A DNA stretch of 64,000 nt from Microcoleus sp. FACHB-68 (GTDB lineage Bacteria; Cyanobacteriota; Cyanobacteriia; Cyanobacteriales; Oscillatoriaceae), in the NCBI RefSeq assembly GCF_014695715.1, contig NZ_JACJOT010000009.1, positions 425,266 to 489,265 of the forward strand. The letters are read 5' to 3'. Under the pieces are notes generated by a model. The model worked only from the letters and a program-made list of their open reading frames with translations, was not told the origin of the DNA and ran no database searches. Shown here one piece after another: positions 18,101 to 26,431 of the stretch; positions within the stretch are counted from its first letter, which is position 1; each line of letters begins with the position of its first letter. Position numbers and translations under genes: made by a program.

Positions 18101-19942
18101 TTGCAAGACTTGATCGTACGGTTCGTTTGGAGAGGACTTATCTTGCTCTTCTGAGTATTTATAAAAACACCGAGCTGCCAGCATACCGAAGGCATACCAG
18201 TCAGTATCGAAAGTATAGCCAATCGCCTCCTCATCAGAAAACTCTGGCGGAGTGTTCCAACTTTGAACGGGTGAATTATGTGACGCATTACCTAAACGAA
18301 CGCTCCATTCAAAGCCGCCAAGCCGCCAAGAGTCTGGCCCTTGGTTCTCAGCAAAGTAGATATTTTCCGCGCAGATATTCCGATGAATAACCTGCTGTCT
18401 GTGAAGTAATTCAATTCCCGTAGCTATTTGGCGAAGTCCCTGCCATATTTGTTGGCGAACTTCGGCTTTCTTTATCTGATTAATCTGTAACCAATTGCAT
18501 TTTTGCCACCGGGGATCTTGCCGATTAGTAAATGCTGTAGCTAAGGTTTCATAACCGTTACAGTCACTGTTAAGCACCATTACAAAGGCTCGGCAATCGC
18601 GATCTATGCCAGCATCGTACAGAGTGAGAATAGATTCTTCAGCGCCTGGGGAACTACTCAAACGGTATAAGGTGCGTAGCTGGTTATCCCAAATACGGCG
18701 TAAAACCTCATTTGGCTGTTTTTCTGGATAGCGCTGTAGGTTAATCAAGTAGTCAGAACAATCTTCATCTTGACCTAACCAAGATTCGCTACCATCGATA
18801 GCATTTAGGTTATGGTTTAGCTGATACCGTCCCTGTAAAAGACTGTTATTTGGCTCATCAGTGTCTTGAACTAGCAATTCATTAGGCTGTGGTGTGTCTC
18901 CCTGTGTATCGTTATGGTTCTCTCCACTGGTAACTGGTAAAGCCTCAACAGGCGTGCTGTCTTGAACCACTTCCAAAGAAATAGGTTTAGCTTCACATTC
19001 TGTTACTGATACGCTAAACTCATCTGTGCTTTTTTCAATTGTTCCTATTAGTTCGCCTGTATCTTCAGGTGACTTTTGGGATGCGGTCTGAGTTGAAACT
19101 TGCTCGGAGTTGCTAGCTTTTTTGATCGCTGTTGGCAGTATTAACTCATCTTCAGTTATTACGTTTTCTTCAGAAGGTACTTGAACACTAACTCCACCAG
19201 GAAGTTTTTCTATACTAGAAGTTGCCGCAACTTCGCTTAATTCTCTCATAGAGGGAGTTTTATTACATTCGGCAGTAGTAATTGCAGGGCTTTCTCGCAG
19301 TAATTCCTCTGAAATGCACAGATGTCCCATCAATGCTGCCACAGATAGTTCTTCCCCGGATTTGGGAAATGATTCTTTGACGACTTTTTGTAGGTTAGCC
19401 AAATCTATGTAGGCCGAAGTCTCCCTGCGTTCAACCAGCTCAAGCAATGCTGCCAATGGATGCTTTCCTAAAGCCAAGGATTCGATATCCTCACGCCAAT
19501 CTATACATTTAGAATCATTAGCAATGGTATGGCGAAGTTCGCTAGCCTGCTGCTGACATTCCTGTAGAGCGGGAAAATCGACGCGATCGCGTTTAATAAT
19601 GGCAAGAATGCGGTCTAGAACCTGCAAGGCATTTTTGCGTACTCTCTCATTTTCTGCCTCTTGAAGTTCCTGAAGCAAAATATTAATATCGTTGAGAGCA
19701 ACTATTTCGTCAAGCGTTTTAGTTAGGAAAATTGGTAGACAGCTAGCCGCATCAAACACTTTATTTCGTAACTCTTGAAACTTAATGCAACAGATTCCCA
19801 GGGATTCAATCTGTTTTTTATATTGGAAAATATCGTAATTTTGTATATCTTGATTTCCTTGGGATAGCTGCTCACTGAGTTGAGAAAAATTTTGTGCCAG
19901 AACCTCGAATTGCTGACGTAAGTCTACCGCATCTTTTTCCAT
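15167..19942 (-). CDS. mkoA: Pseudokinase-SF1 helicase fusion, MkoA-like component of a Mokosh type I defence system
   Basis: A 1591-aa protein. Residues 1-240 are helical and 240-365 an acidic linker. Residues about 370-655 have the kinase fold, but the catalytic loop reads HRN (520-522, Asp to Asn), the DFG position reads GFE (543-545) and no beta-3 lysine is evident, so it is probably a pseudokinase. A COG1112-type SF1 helicase follows: Walker A GPPGTGKTT (1035-1043), motif II EEAG (1197-1200, Glu where Asp is usual), GDHKQLPPY (1221-1229), QYRMHP (1322), motif V DSFQGNEADIV, motif VI RLNVLLSRA (1521-1529). The PLD gene follows. The locus lacks GCCGGC, which suggests transfer. Confidence 0.85.
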   Translation of the reverse strand: MEKDAVDLRQQFEVLAQNFSQLSEQLSQGNQDIQNYDIFQYKKQIESLGICCIKFQELRNKVFDAASCLPIFLTKTLDEIVALNDINILLQELQEAENERVRKNALQVLDRILAIIKRDRVDFPALQECQQQASELRHTIANDSKCIDWREDIESLALGKHPLAALLELVERRETSAYIDLANLQKVVKESFPKSGEELSVAALMGHLCISEELLRESPAITTAECNKTPSMRELSEVAATSSIEKLPGGVSVQVPSEENVITEDELILPTAIKKASNSEQVSTQTASQKSPEDTGELIGTIEKSTDEFSVSVTECEAKPISLEVVQDSTPVEALPVTSGENHNDTQGDTPQPNELLVQDTDEPNNSLLQGRYQLNHNLNAIDGSESWLGQDEDCSDYLINLQRYPEKQPNEVLRRIWDNQLRTLYRLSSSPGAEESILTLYDAGIDRDCRAFVMVLNSDCNGYETLATAFTNRQDPRWQKCNWLQINQIKKAEVRQQIWQGLRQIATGIELLHRQQVIHRNICAENIYFAENQGPDSWRLGGFEWSVRLGNASHNSPVQSWNTPPEFSDEEAIGYTFDTDWYAFGMLAARCFYKYSEEQDKSSPNEPYDQVLQRLEDNYSNLSSVEVALIQQLITSRPEERLRFSTEIIRELDEIINKLNIGIGIIGGGKKQPLKLAFNPKNEKISDTARQGGFVPNPSKPDEDYNFNNSSHISRLKNFLRENLESAKLYPMRGKTTYVLAGQRITLLIDQFQKQPGQPGTWDIAFAYDPGELRGNEDENFKELRDIPIEVIIISEAKKNPTTNAKSQSWKAFLPQIDEKKALREPLAKFREFLQCTNQLELLMRDAEIFAYRIKDKKIEGTDELIYIEERERDHPVSSFCQIRGGMLEFLQREFDSGRKDCKLFLLTDDNSLTIDGGRQKNEAWEFVRINREQKYAELRRATSDGVPQNPAPESGYLRSWNLFAQIKVIQRRKDAIDRLEDHSYLLQALATPRPMDTKWIPPLDRLDTTGLDRSKKAAIQDILRVRPIYTLQGPPGTGKTTLVAHLLREIIDEDPVAQVLVTAQAHSAVDVLRDKVWNEAFRDVDNAQKPIAVRLGVGDDAEGNVEGTVEQVSRDLLQKTFNQLSEFSSPSAIQQEWSEILEQMLHAQSSASEPALAEFQELVKRGANIAYCTTTAGDLEELANSNQSFDWSIVEEAGKAHGFELALPLQAGHRWMLLGDHKQLPPYRYTDYLKCLTNLDQVVNNLDKLPRRDRSLLDNDWLRNWKDKEAQAKNDFIKYAEHRLTTFEYLFENLRDLAYGQQKITTTESEGAAAGRLSMQYRMHPTIGDLIFRTFYNEDKLYDEENTYNQPVTNDEGNPELRVCHPFIEPGNIKDKAVVWIDIPWYGDEPEYEEEGENKAKPRYTNPFEVEAVKEFLSKLRYDKAPDQALKVAVLSPYAQQVALLRKELDKLELPPKIVRKENLRARKGKNNQPPLVHTVDSFQGNEADIVIISLVRNNHILSEDKFPDGMGFLKEAKRLNVLLSRAEKLLVLVGSWKFFERHLEDINIEDRHNSLWEWKNIFQMLNEGFTSGLALKIPYRQIVKCKEV

Positions 19943-20338
19943 ATCTTTTTATTGTTAATTAAAATTTGAGCAATTCAAATTGCCGGGTAAATACTGTATA
20001 ACAGTATCCAGTATTAAATTATTACTGTTTCTAAGCAGCCTCCAAGTGTTTGGATTTTTAACGTCCTAACTTCCGAAAAGCGGCTGTCTAGATTATAATT
20101 GGTGTAAAACTATTCTATATTCTAGCAGGTAGATATCAGTTGAGTCGGCTCTCTTTGAGTTATGGTGATAACCCTGACTGATTAATGAATCCAAAGCCTT
20201 ACAGGCTTTAGCATTCGCCATGCCCGACGCTATATGTCCCCAAAATAGATTTTCCCCATAAATCCAAGAAAACCCTTGAGGCTGACCAGGAATAAAGTAA
20301 AACTAGAACTCTTTACAAGATTCCAACGCCGCCAGTAG
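19943..20338. other. Upstream region of the Mokosh-like operon
   Basis: About 400 bp without a gene. It holds two dyads close to the mkoA start (19958-19976 AATTTGA/TCAAATT; 19991-20007, listed separately) and a tight hairpin AAAGCCT-TAC-AGGCTTT (20193-20209) that could terminate the upstream RNA ligase operon. The region is A/T-rich. Confidence 0.5.
19991..20007. promoter_or_regulatory. Palindromic operator candidate upstream of mkoA
   Basis: The 17-bp perfect dyad ATACTGT-ATA-ACAGTAT centres about 57 bp upstream of the mkoA ATG. On the coding strand TAATACT and TTATAC -10-like hexamers overlap it, so a repressor bound here would cover the promoter. The CTGT…ACAG halves recall LexA boxes, but the spacer is too short for the enterobacterial LexA site. 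Confidence 0.5.
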
Positions 20339-20590
20339 CTACTGTTGGGTGATGTAGAGCGATCGCGCCATCCTACTCTCCAAGCCAAAATAGGTAACAA
20401 ACCGTTTGAGATTGCCCGCAGCCATCCGGTACAGGTAATCAGCCACCTCAGCCGCCACCCGGACATTCACCTGATCGCTCTGCACCTTCAGCACTGCCAT
20501 CTCTGCACAAGATAGGTTTTTTGTCAACAGTTCTGGTAAAGGGGGAGCAAAAGAGGAGGTTTCAGCGATCGCACTACTCGATCGATTCAT
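20339..20590 (-). CDS. Small protein coupled to the RNA ligase gene
   Basis: An 83-aa protein starting 27 bp after the RNA ligase stop on the same strand, with stop TAG at 20339. The middle part (VNVRVAAEVADYLYRMAAGNLKRFVTYFGLESRM) is predicted helical with no membrane segment. I recognise no family. Proximity suggests it is co-expressed with the ligase. Confidence 0.5.
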   Translation of the reverse strand: MNRSSSAIAETSSFAPPLPELLTKNLSCAEMAVLKVQSDQVNVRVAAEVADYLYRMAAGNLKRFVTYFGLESRMARSLYITQQ

Positions 20591-20617
20591 GAAAAAAGTT
20601 AGCCTTCAGATTTGATA

Positions 20618-21259
20618 TTACTCCCAGTAATTTTCCCAATCATCCTTAAAAGCTTGCTGCAATCTCTGCATATACGCATCAGTCTTAATCTTCACCATCC
20701 ACAGATTATTAGAATTGCGGCCTCCCTTGCACACAACACCTTCATCTACACCGTATTTCCCCTTGCGAAGATCATCCATAAACTTGCCCGTCAGTTTGCC
20801 GCGATAAATCACTCGCGCAATATTTAATTTACCAAAATCCTGAATAAACCGATCGGGAACAACCATACCGCCCTCAGTTTCCACATCAAAAAGCACCAGT
20901 TGTTTGCGATCGTCCTTTTTGTGCTTCCCCGCAAACGAGTTAGCACCAAAAAACTCTGTAAACACAGTAATTTCAGGGCAGTGATACAGTTCGTTCTCTC
21001 GAAATATAGACTCTAAGGGACTAGCAAAGTCTCTTTTAAATATTTCCGGTGCTTCTTCTAAACCTGGATGTGCAGCATTAAATTCTGCAATTCCCATCTC
21101 ATCCAAATCAAATCTACTGCGGCGCGTACCAAAAGCATACCAACCAAGTTCAACTTCCCAAACCCAATGCAAATTAGTGCCATCGTACTTCTCAAAAGCT
21201 ACACATTGTTCGTTAGGGCAATTTCTACTATCTGGAATTTTGGGATAGGCAAGTAGCAT
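20618..21259 (-). CDS. RNA ligase family nucleotidyltransferase
   Basis: A 213-aa protein with the covalent nucleotidyltransferase motifs in order: motif I KYDGTN (Lys24, the adenylation site), TEFFG (101-105), LVLFDVE (motif IIIa), EGVVCKGG (motif IV, 173-180) and WMVKIKT (motif V, 187-193). This matches the RNA_ligase (PF09414-like) family that reseals nicked RNA. There is no separate C-terminal domain, so it is a minimal ligase. It lies next to a predicted defence operon; a role repairing RNA cut during defence is inference. Confidence 0.85.
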   Translation of the reverse strand: MLLAYPKIPDSRNCPNEQCVAFEKYDGTNLHWVWEVELGWYAFGTRRSRFDLDEMGIAEFNAAHPGLEEAPEIFKRDFASPLESIFRENELYHCPEITVFTEFFGANSFAGKHKKDDRKQLVLFDVETEGGMVVPDRFIQDFGKLNIARVIYRGKLTGKFMDDLRKGKYGVDEGVVCKGGRNSNNLWMVKIKTDAYMQRLQQAFKDDWENYWE

Positions 21260-21435
21260 AAGTCGTGCGTTAGCGAAGCCCTCGAAGACGATCGCTCCGC
21301 AATAAAAGAAACTATTCTCAGTTTACGCCATAACCGACGAAAGGGTTTGCCATAAAATGATCGCGGTTTTTCCCGTACCGAACTCCTGGAGTATTGCTAT
21401 ATATATGAAGGGCTAAAAAGTTAAGCTTAAAAACT

Positions 21436-22188
21436 TGGCGTTGCATAATTAGAGTATGAATAGAGGGAATCACCATGCAATGTCCTGAGTGCAAATCAAC
21501 CCATATCCGTAAAAACGGGAAGAAAAAAGGAAAACAGAACCACATTTGTGTCAAATGTGGCCGTCAATTTATTGATGATTATGAGTGCCACCGAGGTTAC
21601 AGTGAGACTGTGAAACGGGAATGCCTAAAAATGTACGTCAATGGTATGGGTTTTCGGGCTATAGAGCGAATTAAGGGAGTTCATCACAGCACCCTAATAA
21701 CTTGGGTAAGACTTGTGGGAAAACTATTACCAGATGCTTATAACCCCGAAGTCATGCCAGAAGTCGGTGAGCTTGATGAATTACAGACTTATGTTAAAAA
21801 AAACACAAAATCTGGCTGTGGACAGCCGTTGACCACTTTCGGTCAGGAATTTTAGGATAGGTATTAGGAGATCATAGTTCCGAGACGTTTGAATCGTTGT
21901 GGGACAGGGTAAGTGCCTGGAAATGCTATTTTTATGTCACGGATAGATGGCCAGTCTATCCGATGTTTATTCCTGATGAAGCTCACATCATCAGCAAGAC
22001 TTATATGACACGAGTAGAAGGGGAAAATACGAGGTTGAGACATTATCTGGCAAGACTACACCGCAAGAGTCTTTGTTATTCTAAGTGCGCGGAAATGCTC
22101 AGGCACTCTATTAAATTATTAATACATTACCTAAAATTTCAGGATGTTCCCGTTCCGGCAGTATTCATACCTTGATTCAGCAACGCCA
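21436..22188 (+). mobile_element. IS1-family insertion sequence (inactive)
   Basis: A 753-bp element bounded by 27-bp imperfect inverted repeats, 21436-21462 and 22162-22188. Both ends begin TGGCGTTGC and the inner parts end TATGAATA, with 22 of 27 positions matching. Length and gene content fit IS1. I see no clear target-site duplication next to the ends. Confidence 0.85.
21475..22175 (+). pseudogene. IS1-family transposase, frameshifted and with an internal stop
   Basis: The first frame (21475-21855) has the IS1 zinc-finger start MQCPECKSTHIRKNGKKKGK and an HTH. Homology continues in the -1 frame after an A8C run at 21796-21804 (slippery A AAA AAC): KIWLWTAVDHFRSGILG, then a TAG at 21855-21860 where Trp is expected, then VLGDHSSETFESLWD and the DDE-domain end SLCYSKCAEMLRHSIKLL. 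The frame change could be programmed as in IS1, but the in-frame stop inactivates the enzyme. Confidence 0.85.
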
Positions 22189-22208
22189 GTTATTTTTCCT
22201 TCCTTACT

Positions 22209-23429
22209 ATGCACCGTCAATCACCCTTTTTCAAACATTCCTTTCGCCTCATGCTTTATCTGGAATGGATTCTGCTGGGGATCACACTGCTAGGACAGAT
22301 TCGACCAACCCGGTTTGGAATAAATGAGACGACGCTATCGTTATCAATTCTCACCTTAATTTGCTTTGGTTTAATGGGTTTAAAGCTGCCAACAGAGAAA
22401 ACTCGTGACAAAGTGCTTTATACAGGGTTGGAATTTGGATTACTGTTTTTAACTTTACTGCTAGATAGCCGAACCGGATTTTTCCCGCTGTTGGGCTTGA
22501 TTATTGCGATTCGCAGTTGTTTGATTTTTCAGCAGGTTGGGCGCTTAATTGTGGCAGGACTGGTGTTTACTGCCTTCCTCCTAACGTTGTTTATACGAGT
22601 GCCGGCAGTGCGTTCGATGAAACATGGCCCAGTGCCAGACTACATTGCTAATACGATTCTTACCCTCAAACTGAATACGGCAGTCTCTTTTGGTCTTACG
22701 CTTCTATTTATCTTGCTATTAGTAAATGCTTTGCTTGCCGAACGTCAAAGCCGGGAGAAAATACTGCTAGCAAATGCCCAATTACGCCAGTATGCCTTAC
22801 GAATAGAAGACCAGGCAACGCTGCAAGAACGCAATCGAATTGCTCGCGAAATTCATGATGCATTGGGACACGCTTTAATTGCCCAAAGTATTCAGTTAGA
22901 AAATGCCTTATTATTTTTGCCGGCAGGCGCAGAGAAGACTGCTTCATTTTTGCGGGAAGCAAAACAGTTAGGTTCGACAGCATTGCAAGAGGTGCGACGT
23001 TCAGTTTCCACACTTCGTTCTGATGTTTTGCAAGGACAATCCTTAGAAGCGGCACTTCTCAAAGCAGTTAGCGAGTTTCGCCAGACAACCGGCATTGTTC
23101 CCCAGTGTCGGATTTACCTACCGCAAGCAATTCCTAACGAAATCAGCACAACACTTTACCGCATCATTCAGGAGTCGCTCACCAACATTTTTAAGCATAG
23201 CAATGCCACAGCCATCACAATTCACATTCAGGAGATCGCCGGGGTGATTCATCTCCAAATTGACGATAATGGGCGAGGTTTCAATCCAGAGCAAAATACA
23301 ACCGGCTTTGGACTTCAGGGAATGCGGGAACGAACGGCGGCTTTAGGCGGACAGTTTTTCTTAGCAAGCCAACCGACAAAAGGCTGCCGAATTACTGTAT
23401 CAATTCCGTTACCTAAATTAGCCCTATGA
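22209..23429 (+). CDS. NarL-type sensor histidine kinase
   Basis: A 406-aa membrane sensor. The N-terminal half has about five or six hydrophobic helices (residues about 12-175) and no large periplasmic domain. It then has a HisKA_3 dimerisation box with the phospho-His in [16 protein letters not shown] and an HATPase_c domain with [12 protein letters not shown] (N box) and DDNGRGF…[16 protein letters not shown] (G boxes). This is the LiaS/DesK/NarX class. Its last codon overlaps the ATG of the response regulator gene (ATGA), so the two form a pair. The signal is unknown. Confidence 0.92.
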   Translation: MHRQSPFFKHSFRLMLYLEWILLGITLLGQIRPTRFGINETTLSLSILTLICFGLMGLKLPTEKTRDKVLYTGLEFGLLFLTLLLDSRTGFFPLLGLIIAIRSCLIFQQVGRLIVAGLVFTAFLLTLFIRVPAVRSMKHGPVPDYIANTILTLKLNTAVSFGLTLLFILLLVNALLAERQSREKILLANAQLRQYALRIEDQATLQERNRIAREIHDALGHALIAQSIQLENALLFLPAGAEKTASFLREAKQLGSTALQEVRRSVSTLRSDVLQGQSLEAALLKAVSEFRQTTGIVPQCRIYLPQAIPNEISTTLYRIIQESLTNIFKHSNATAITIHIQEIAGVIHLQIDDNGRGFNPEQNTTGFGLQGMRERTAALGGQFFLASQPTKGCRITVSIPLPKLAL

Positions 23430-24094
23430 CAGATGCCAAAATCCGCCTATTGCTGGTTGACGATCAGATGATTATTCGTCAAGGTTTGAAGAGTTTGTTA
23501 GAAGCCAAACCCGACTTAGAAGTTGCCGGCGAAGCAGAAAATGGTGAACAGGCGATCGCACAAGTTGAAACGCTGCAACCTGATGTTGTTTTGATGGATG
23601 TCCGGATGCCGGTGATGGATGGTGTTGCCGCGACGCAGTTGATTTGCCGGCAATTTAGCAAAACAAAAGTGTTGGTACTCACAACTTTTGATAATGATGA
23701 TTATGTCTCGCAGGCAATGCGATTAGGTGCTAGAGGCTATCTGCTCAAAGACACGGATTCCGACGACTTGGCAGAGGCAATTCGAGCCGTTCATAAAGGC
23801 TACACGCAAATGGGTCCCGGCTTGTTAGAAAAAGCAATCGCCTCTCCATCTCCCTCAATGCCACCGCAACCGACTTGTCTTCCACCGGCATTAGCAGGAT
23901 TGACGGTGCGAGAGCGCGAGGTGTTATGTTTAATAGTTGCAGGAGCCAGTAATCGCGAAATTGCGGAAGCGCTTTATATTGCAGAGCGAACCGTCAAAAA
24001 TCATATCACCAGTATTTTGAGTCAGTTGAGTTTGCGAGATCGCACCCAGGCTGCGATCTTTGCCAGTGCTTTCTTGCCGCTATTGCAGCCGTAA
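23426..24094 (+). CDS. NarL/LuxR-family response regulator
   Basis: A 222-aa protein. The receiver domain (about 5-120) has the phospho-acceptor Asp in [13 protein letters not shown], the acidic pair in LLVDDQ and Lys in [12 protein letters not shown] LuxR-type HTH occupies about 155-215 ([38 protein letters not shown]). It overlaps the sensor kinase gene by 4 bp and is its cognate partner. The targets cannot be read from the sequence. Confidence 0.94.
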   Translation: MTDAKIRLLLVDDQMIIRQGLKSLLEAKPDLEVAGEAENGEQAIAQVETLQPDVVLMDVRMPVMDGVAATQLICRQFSKTKVLVLTTFDNDDYVSQAMRLGARGYLLKDTDSDDLAEAIRAVHKGYTQMGPGLLEKAIASPSPSMPPQPTCLPPALAGLTVREREVLCLIVAGASNREIAEALYIAERTVKNHITSILSQLSLRDRTQAAIFASAFLPLLQP

Positions 24095-24116
24095 TTGGGA
24101 AAGGCAACTGGCTGAT

Positions 24117-24728
24117 TTAGCAAATAGGCCGGCTACCGGGATTCACCGCATGGATAGACTCACTGCCTGAAACCGGCCATCCGCGCCGGTAAGAAGCTTC
24201 CTCTGGCTGTCCCCAGCCTAGCTGCAAAATAATTTCTAAAAAGTTACTGTTTTCCCACTTACACAGACCGGCCCATTCTGTCCGCTGCGCCAGCGTTTCC
24301 ACATCAGCCGGCTGGATCTGCCGATGATCTTTGCCGGCGTTCACACTTAAATATAAATCCATCCCCTCCGTCACTTCCCGCCAGAAGGTTAAAATTGAAT
24401 GCTTCGCCGCCTTCAGCACCTCCACATCGCTTGCCAGTGCAATCAATTGGTCGTCTACTTCTGGATAAGATAAAGTCTTGCCCTTAACGGTGAGATAGCG
24501 CCAGACAATGCCTGAGACGCGGTGTTCCCGCTGGTAGCGGTGAACAGTGGCTTTAAAGTCTTGATAGGCGGTGAACTTTTGCACCCCATCCGGTTTCAGA
24601 AACTTATCGATTAACGGATTGACCCCAGAAGTTTTCGCAGCCAGGTTTAACCGCTGGCCATTGAGACAGGCGCGACGCTCATCAGCCAAGATGTTGATTA
24701 GCTCTTGTGTGCTGTAAACCTTGCTCAT
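24117..24728 (-). CDS. Conserved cyanobacterial hypothetical protein
   Basis: A 203-aa soluble protein, start ATG 24728. It has STQELINILADERRACLNGQRLNLAA at the N terminus and a middle rich in Tyr, Trp and charge (AYQDFKATVHRYQREHRVSGIVWRYLTVKG). There is no signal peptide or membrane segment. The general look is of a cyanobacterial lineage protein; no function is suggested. It is convergent with the response regulator gene. Confidence 0.7.
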   Translation of the reverse strand: MSKVYSTQELINILADERRACLNGQRLNLAAKTSGVNPLIDKFLKPDGVQKFTAYQDFKATVHRYQREHRVSGIVWRYLTVKGKTLSYPEVDDQLIALASDVEVLKAAKHSILTFWREVTEGMDLYLSVNAGKDHRQIQPADVETLAQRTEWAGLCKWENSNFLEIILQLGWGQPEEASYRRGWPVSGSESIHAVNPGSRPIC

Positions 24729-24869
24729 CTGAACCCTATCAGGTCGCAGTTTCCCATAGTTTAACCTCTACAACAGAAGAGGGGGAGAGAATTAAGAATT
24801 GAAAATTTACACAGTTCTCAATTCTCTCGAATCAATCAGTTGCCGGTGGCAATTTCTAAGCTTTCGTGC

Positions 24870-25484
24870 TTACTTACTCACCTCAGAGCTATACTCGTTA
24901 AACGAGCGGCGCTTCATTAGCTCAACGGATTTTGCACGCGGCACCAAATCAAATACCTCCCGGAAAGCATCGTCTACTTTCTCAAATGCCACTTGTCCTT
25001 TGGCATCTAAAACGACTTTGCCAGACTGGTCAATTAAAACCGTTTCTGGAACGACCCCGTGGTAGTAATAACCCGGTTCTGTCTTGTCATAGGTAGATTT
25101 CACCGGCAACGCATCCACATTTAGGGGAAGAAAATCTGTACTTCGCCCGTAGTAAGATTGAAGTCCCGATACGACCGCCGCAAATTGCTTGCAATCGCTG
25201 CTGTCATCTACAAAAAATACCAGCAGTGCCGGCTTGCCTTGCTTCAGGGAATCTGCCAACTTAACCTTCGGCGGCACTAAAGAGCCATTCCCGCCATAAA
25301 GGGCGTAGATATTACCATCAAATCGGTCATCATTGATCCCCGCTTGAGCTGCCGGTGTTCCCACCCACAACCCGCTGCCGAGAATAATCAGTAAAGCAAG
25401 CAAGCAGCCGGCGAAAGGACGCAGCCATGACCGGCAAGCTGCAACAGTTTTGCAAAAGTCAATGTGTAACAAATGAAAAATCAT
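24870..25484 (-). CDS. Thylakoid membrane photosystem I accumulation factor (slr1796-like)
   Basis: A 204-aa protein with an N-terminal hydrophobic segment (about 22-48, …LLALLIILGSGLWVG) that anchors or exports it, then a thioredoxin-like domain. The PALLVFFVDDSSDCKQFAAVV segment has a single Cys and no CxxC, so it is not a classical thioredoxin. VPETVLIDQSGKVVLDAKGQ is the typical cis-Pro region. Proteins of this family in Synechocystis are needed for PSI accumulation. It is strong evidence for a cyanobacterial host. Confidence 0.85.
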   Translation of the reverse strand: MIFHLLHIDFCKTVAACRSWLRPFAGCLLALLIILGSGLWVGTPAAQAGINDDRFDGNIYALYGGNGSLVPPKVKLADSLKQGKPALLVFFVDDSSDCKQFAAVVSGLQSYYGRSTDFLPLNVDALPVKSTYDKTEPGYYYHGVVPETVLIDQSGKVVLDAKGQVAFEKVDDAFREVFDLVPRAKSVELMKRRSFNEYSSEVSK

Positions 25485-25561
25485 ACCAAAGCAGTAGTGG
25501 AACTTCTATTGTCTCCGAGTAGGCTATACATGGGCTTTGCCTTCTCTCATTTTGGCGTGTT

Positions 25562-26431
25562 ATGAAGCGACTTCTCACTCCCACGCAGATCACAGGACTT
25601 TCGCTAGTGCTCTGTGGTTGGTTTGTCAGTTTCTCTTCTAGCGTCGCACAACGCCCCCCAATGGCGAATAAAGAAGCTGAACGTTGGGTGCAAATTCGCC
25701 GAGTTCAGGGCGAAGTGACTTACCAAGGACAACCGGCTAGAGTCGGGGATAGGCTGGCAGAAGGCGAGAATCTCAGCACCGGCAGCAATTCTAGCGCTAC
25801 TTTGGTTGTGGATGATGGTATTGGGACAATTACTGTCTCAGAACTGAGCAATCTGCAAATCCAAAATTTAGATATTCTTCCCAACGGTGCGAAAATCACC
25901 AGAGTGTTCACCAATCGAGGGCAGTCAGCGGCGCGACTTCGACCTTTTGTTAATCCCGACTCCCGCTTTGATATTGCTTTTAGAGGGAACGATGATGATG
26001 AGGAAGGCGGGGTTGCCGGTGCTCGCGGCACAGAATATGGCGTTGCGGTTGGCCCGACTGGGAAAACCGGCATTTCTATCCGTAGCGGTACAGTCGAAGT
26101 CGTCGCTCAACAGCAAAGCGTACTCCTTAATGCCGGCACTTCTTCTGTAGTCGTTCCGGGAAAAGCCCCAACACCCCCCAGAACCACCGGGGAGAATGTA
26201 CAGCTAAAAGTAAAAATTTTGCCAGCCACCCTAAATAAACAAGTCCGAGTTAGTGGTGAAGTTGATCCACTTAACTTGGTGTTTCTCAACAATCAACCCC
26301 TCGAAACCGGAACTGACGGCAAATTCGATACGATTGTCCCCCTCTTACCAAATCGGATACTGAGGTTAGAGGTTCGCACGCCATTAGGGCAAGAGCAAGT
26401 TTATGAATTAGAAGCCGCTTCAGCACCCTAA
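25562..26431 (+). CDS. FecR-domain exported protein
   Basis: A 289-aa protein with an N-terminal signal segment (TGLSLVLCGWFVSFSSSVAQ) and a FecR-type beta domain (about 45-190: VQGEVTYQGQPARVGDRL, then GARGTEYGVAVGPTGKTGISIRSG). The C-terminal 80 residues look like a beta-rich carbohydrate- or peptide-binding module. In cyanobacteria FecR genes often precede CHASE2-cyclase genes, as here, and the FecR protein may be the extracytoplasmic partner of that sensor. It starts 77 bp from the divergent PSI-factor gene. Confidence 0.85.
   Translation: MKRLLTPTQITGLSLVLCGWFVSFSSSVAQRPPMANKEAERWVQIRRVQGEVTYQGQPARVGDRLAEGENLSTGSNSSATLVVDDGIGTITVSELSNLQIQNLDILPNGAKITRVFTNRGQSAARLRPFVNPDSRFDIAFRGNDDDEEGGVAGARGTEYGVAVGPTGKTGISIRSGTVEVVAQQQSVLLNAGTSSVVVPGKAPTPPRTTGENVQLKVKILPATLNKQVRVSGEVDPLNLVFLNNQPLETGTDGKFDTIVPLLPNRILRLEVRTPLGQEQVYELEAASAP

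Noticed and set aside
15167..19942. Active serine/threonine kinase in the large fusion protein
   Set aside because: The catalytic Asp (HRN), the DFG Asp and a clear beta-3 Lys are all missing, so it is called a pseudokinase.
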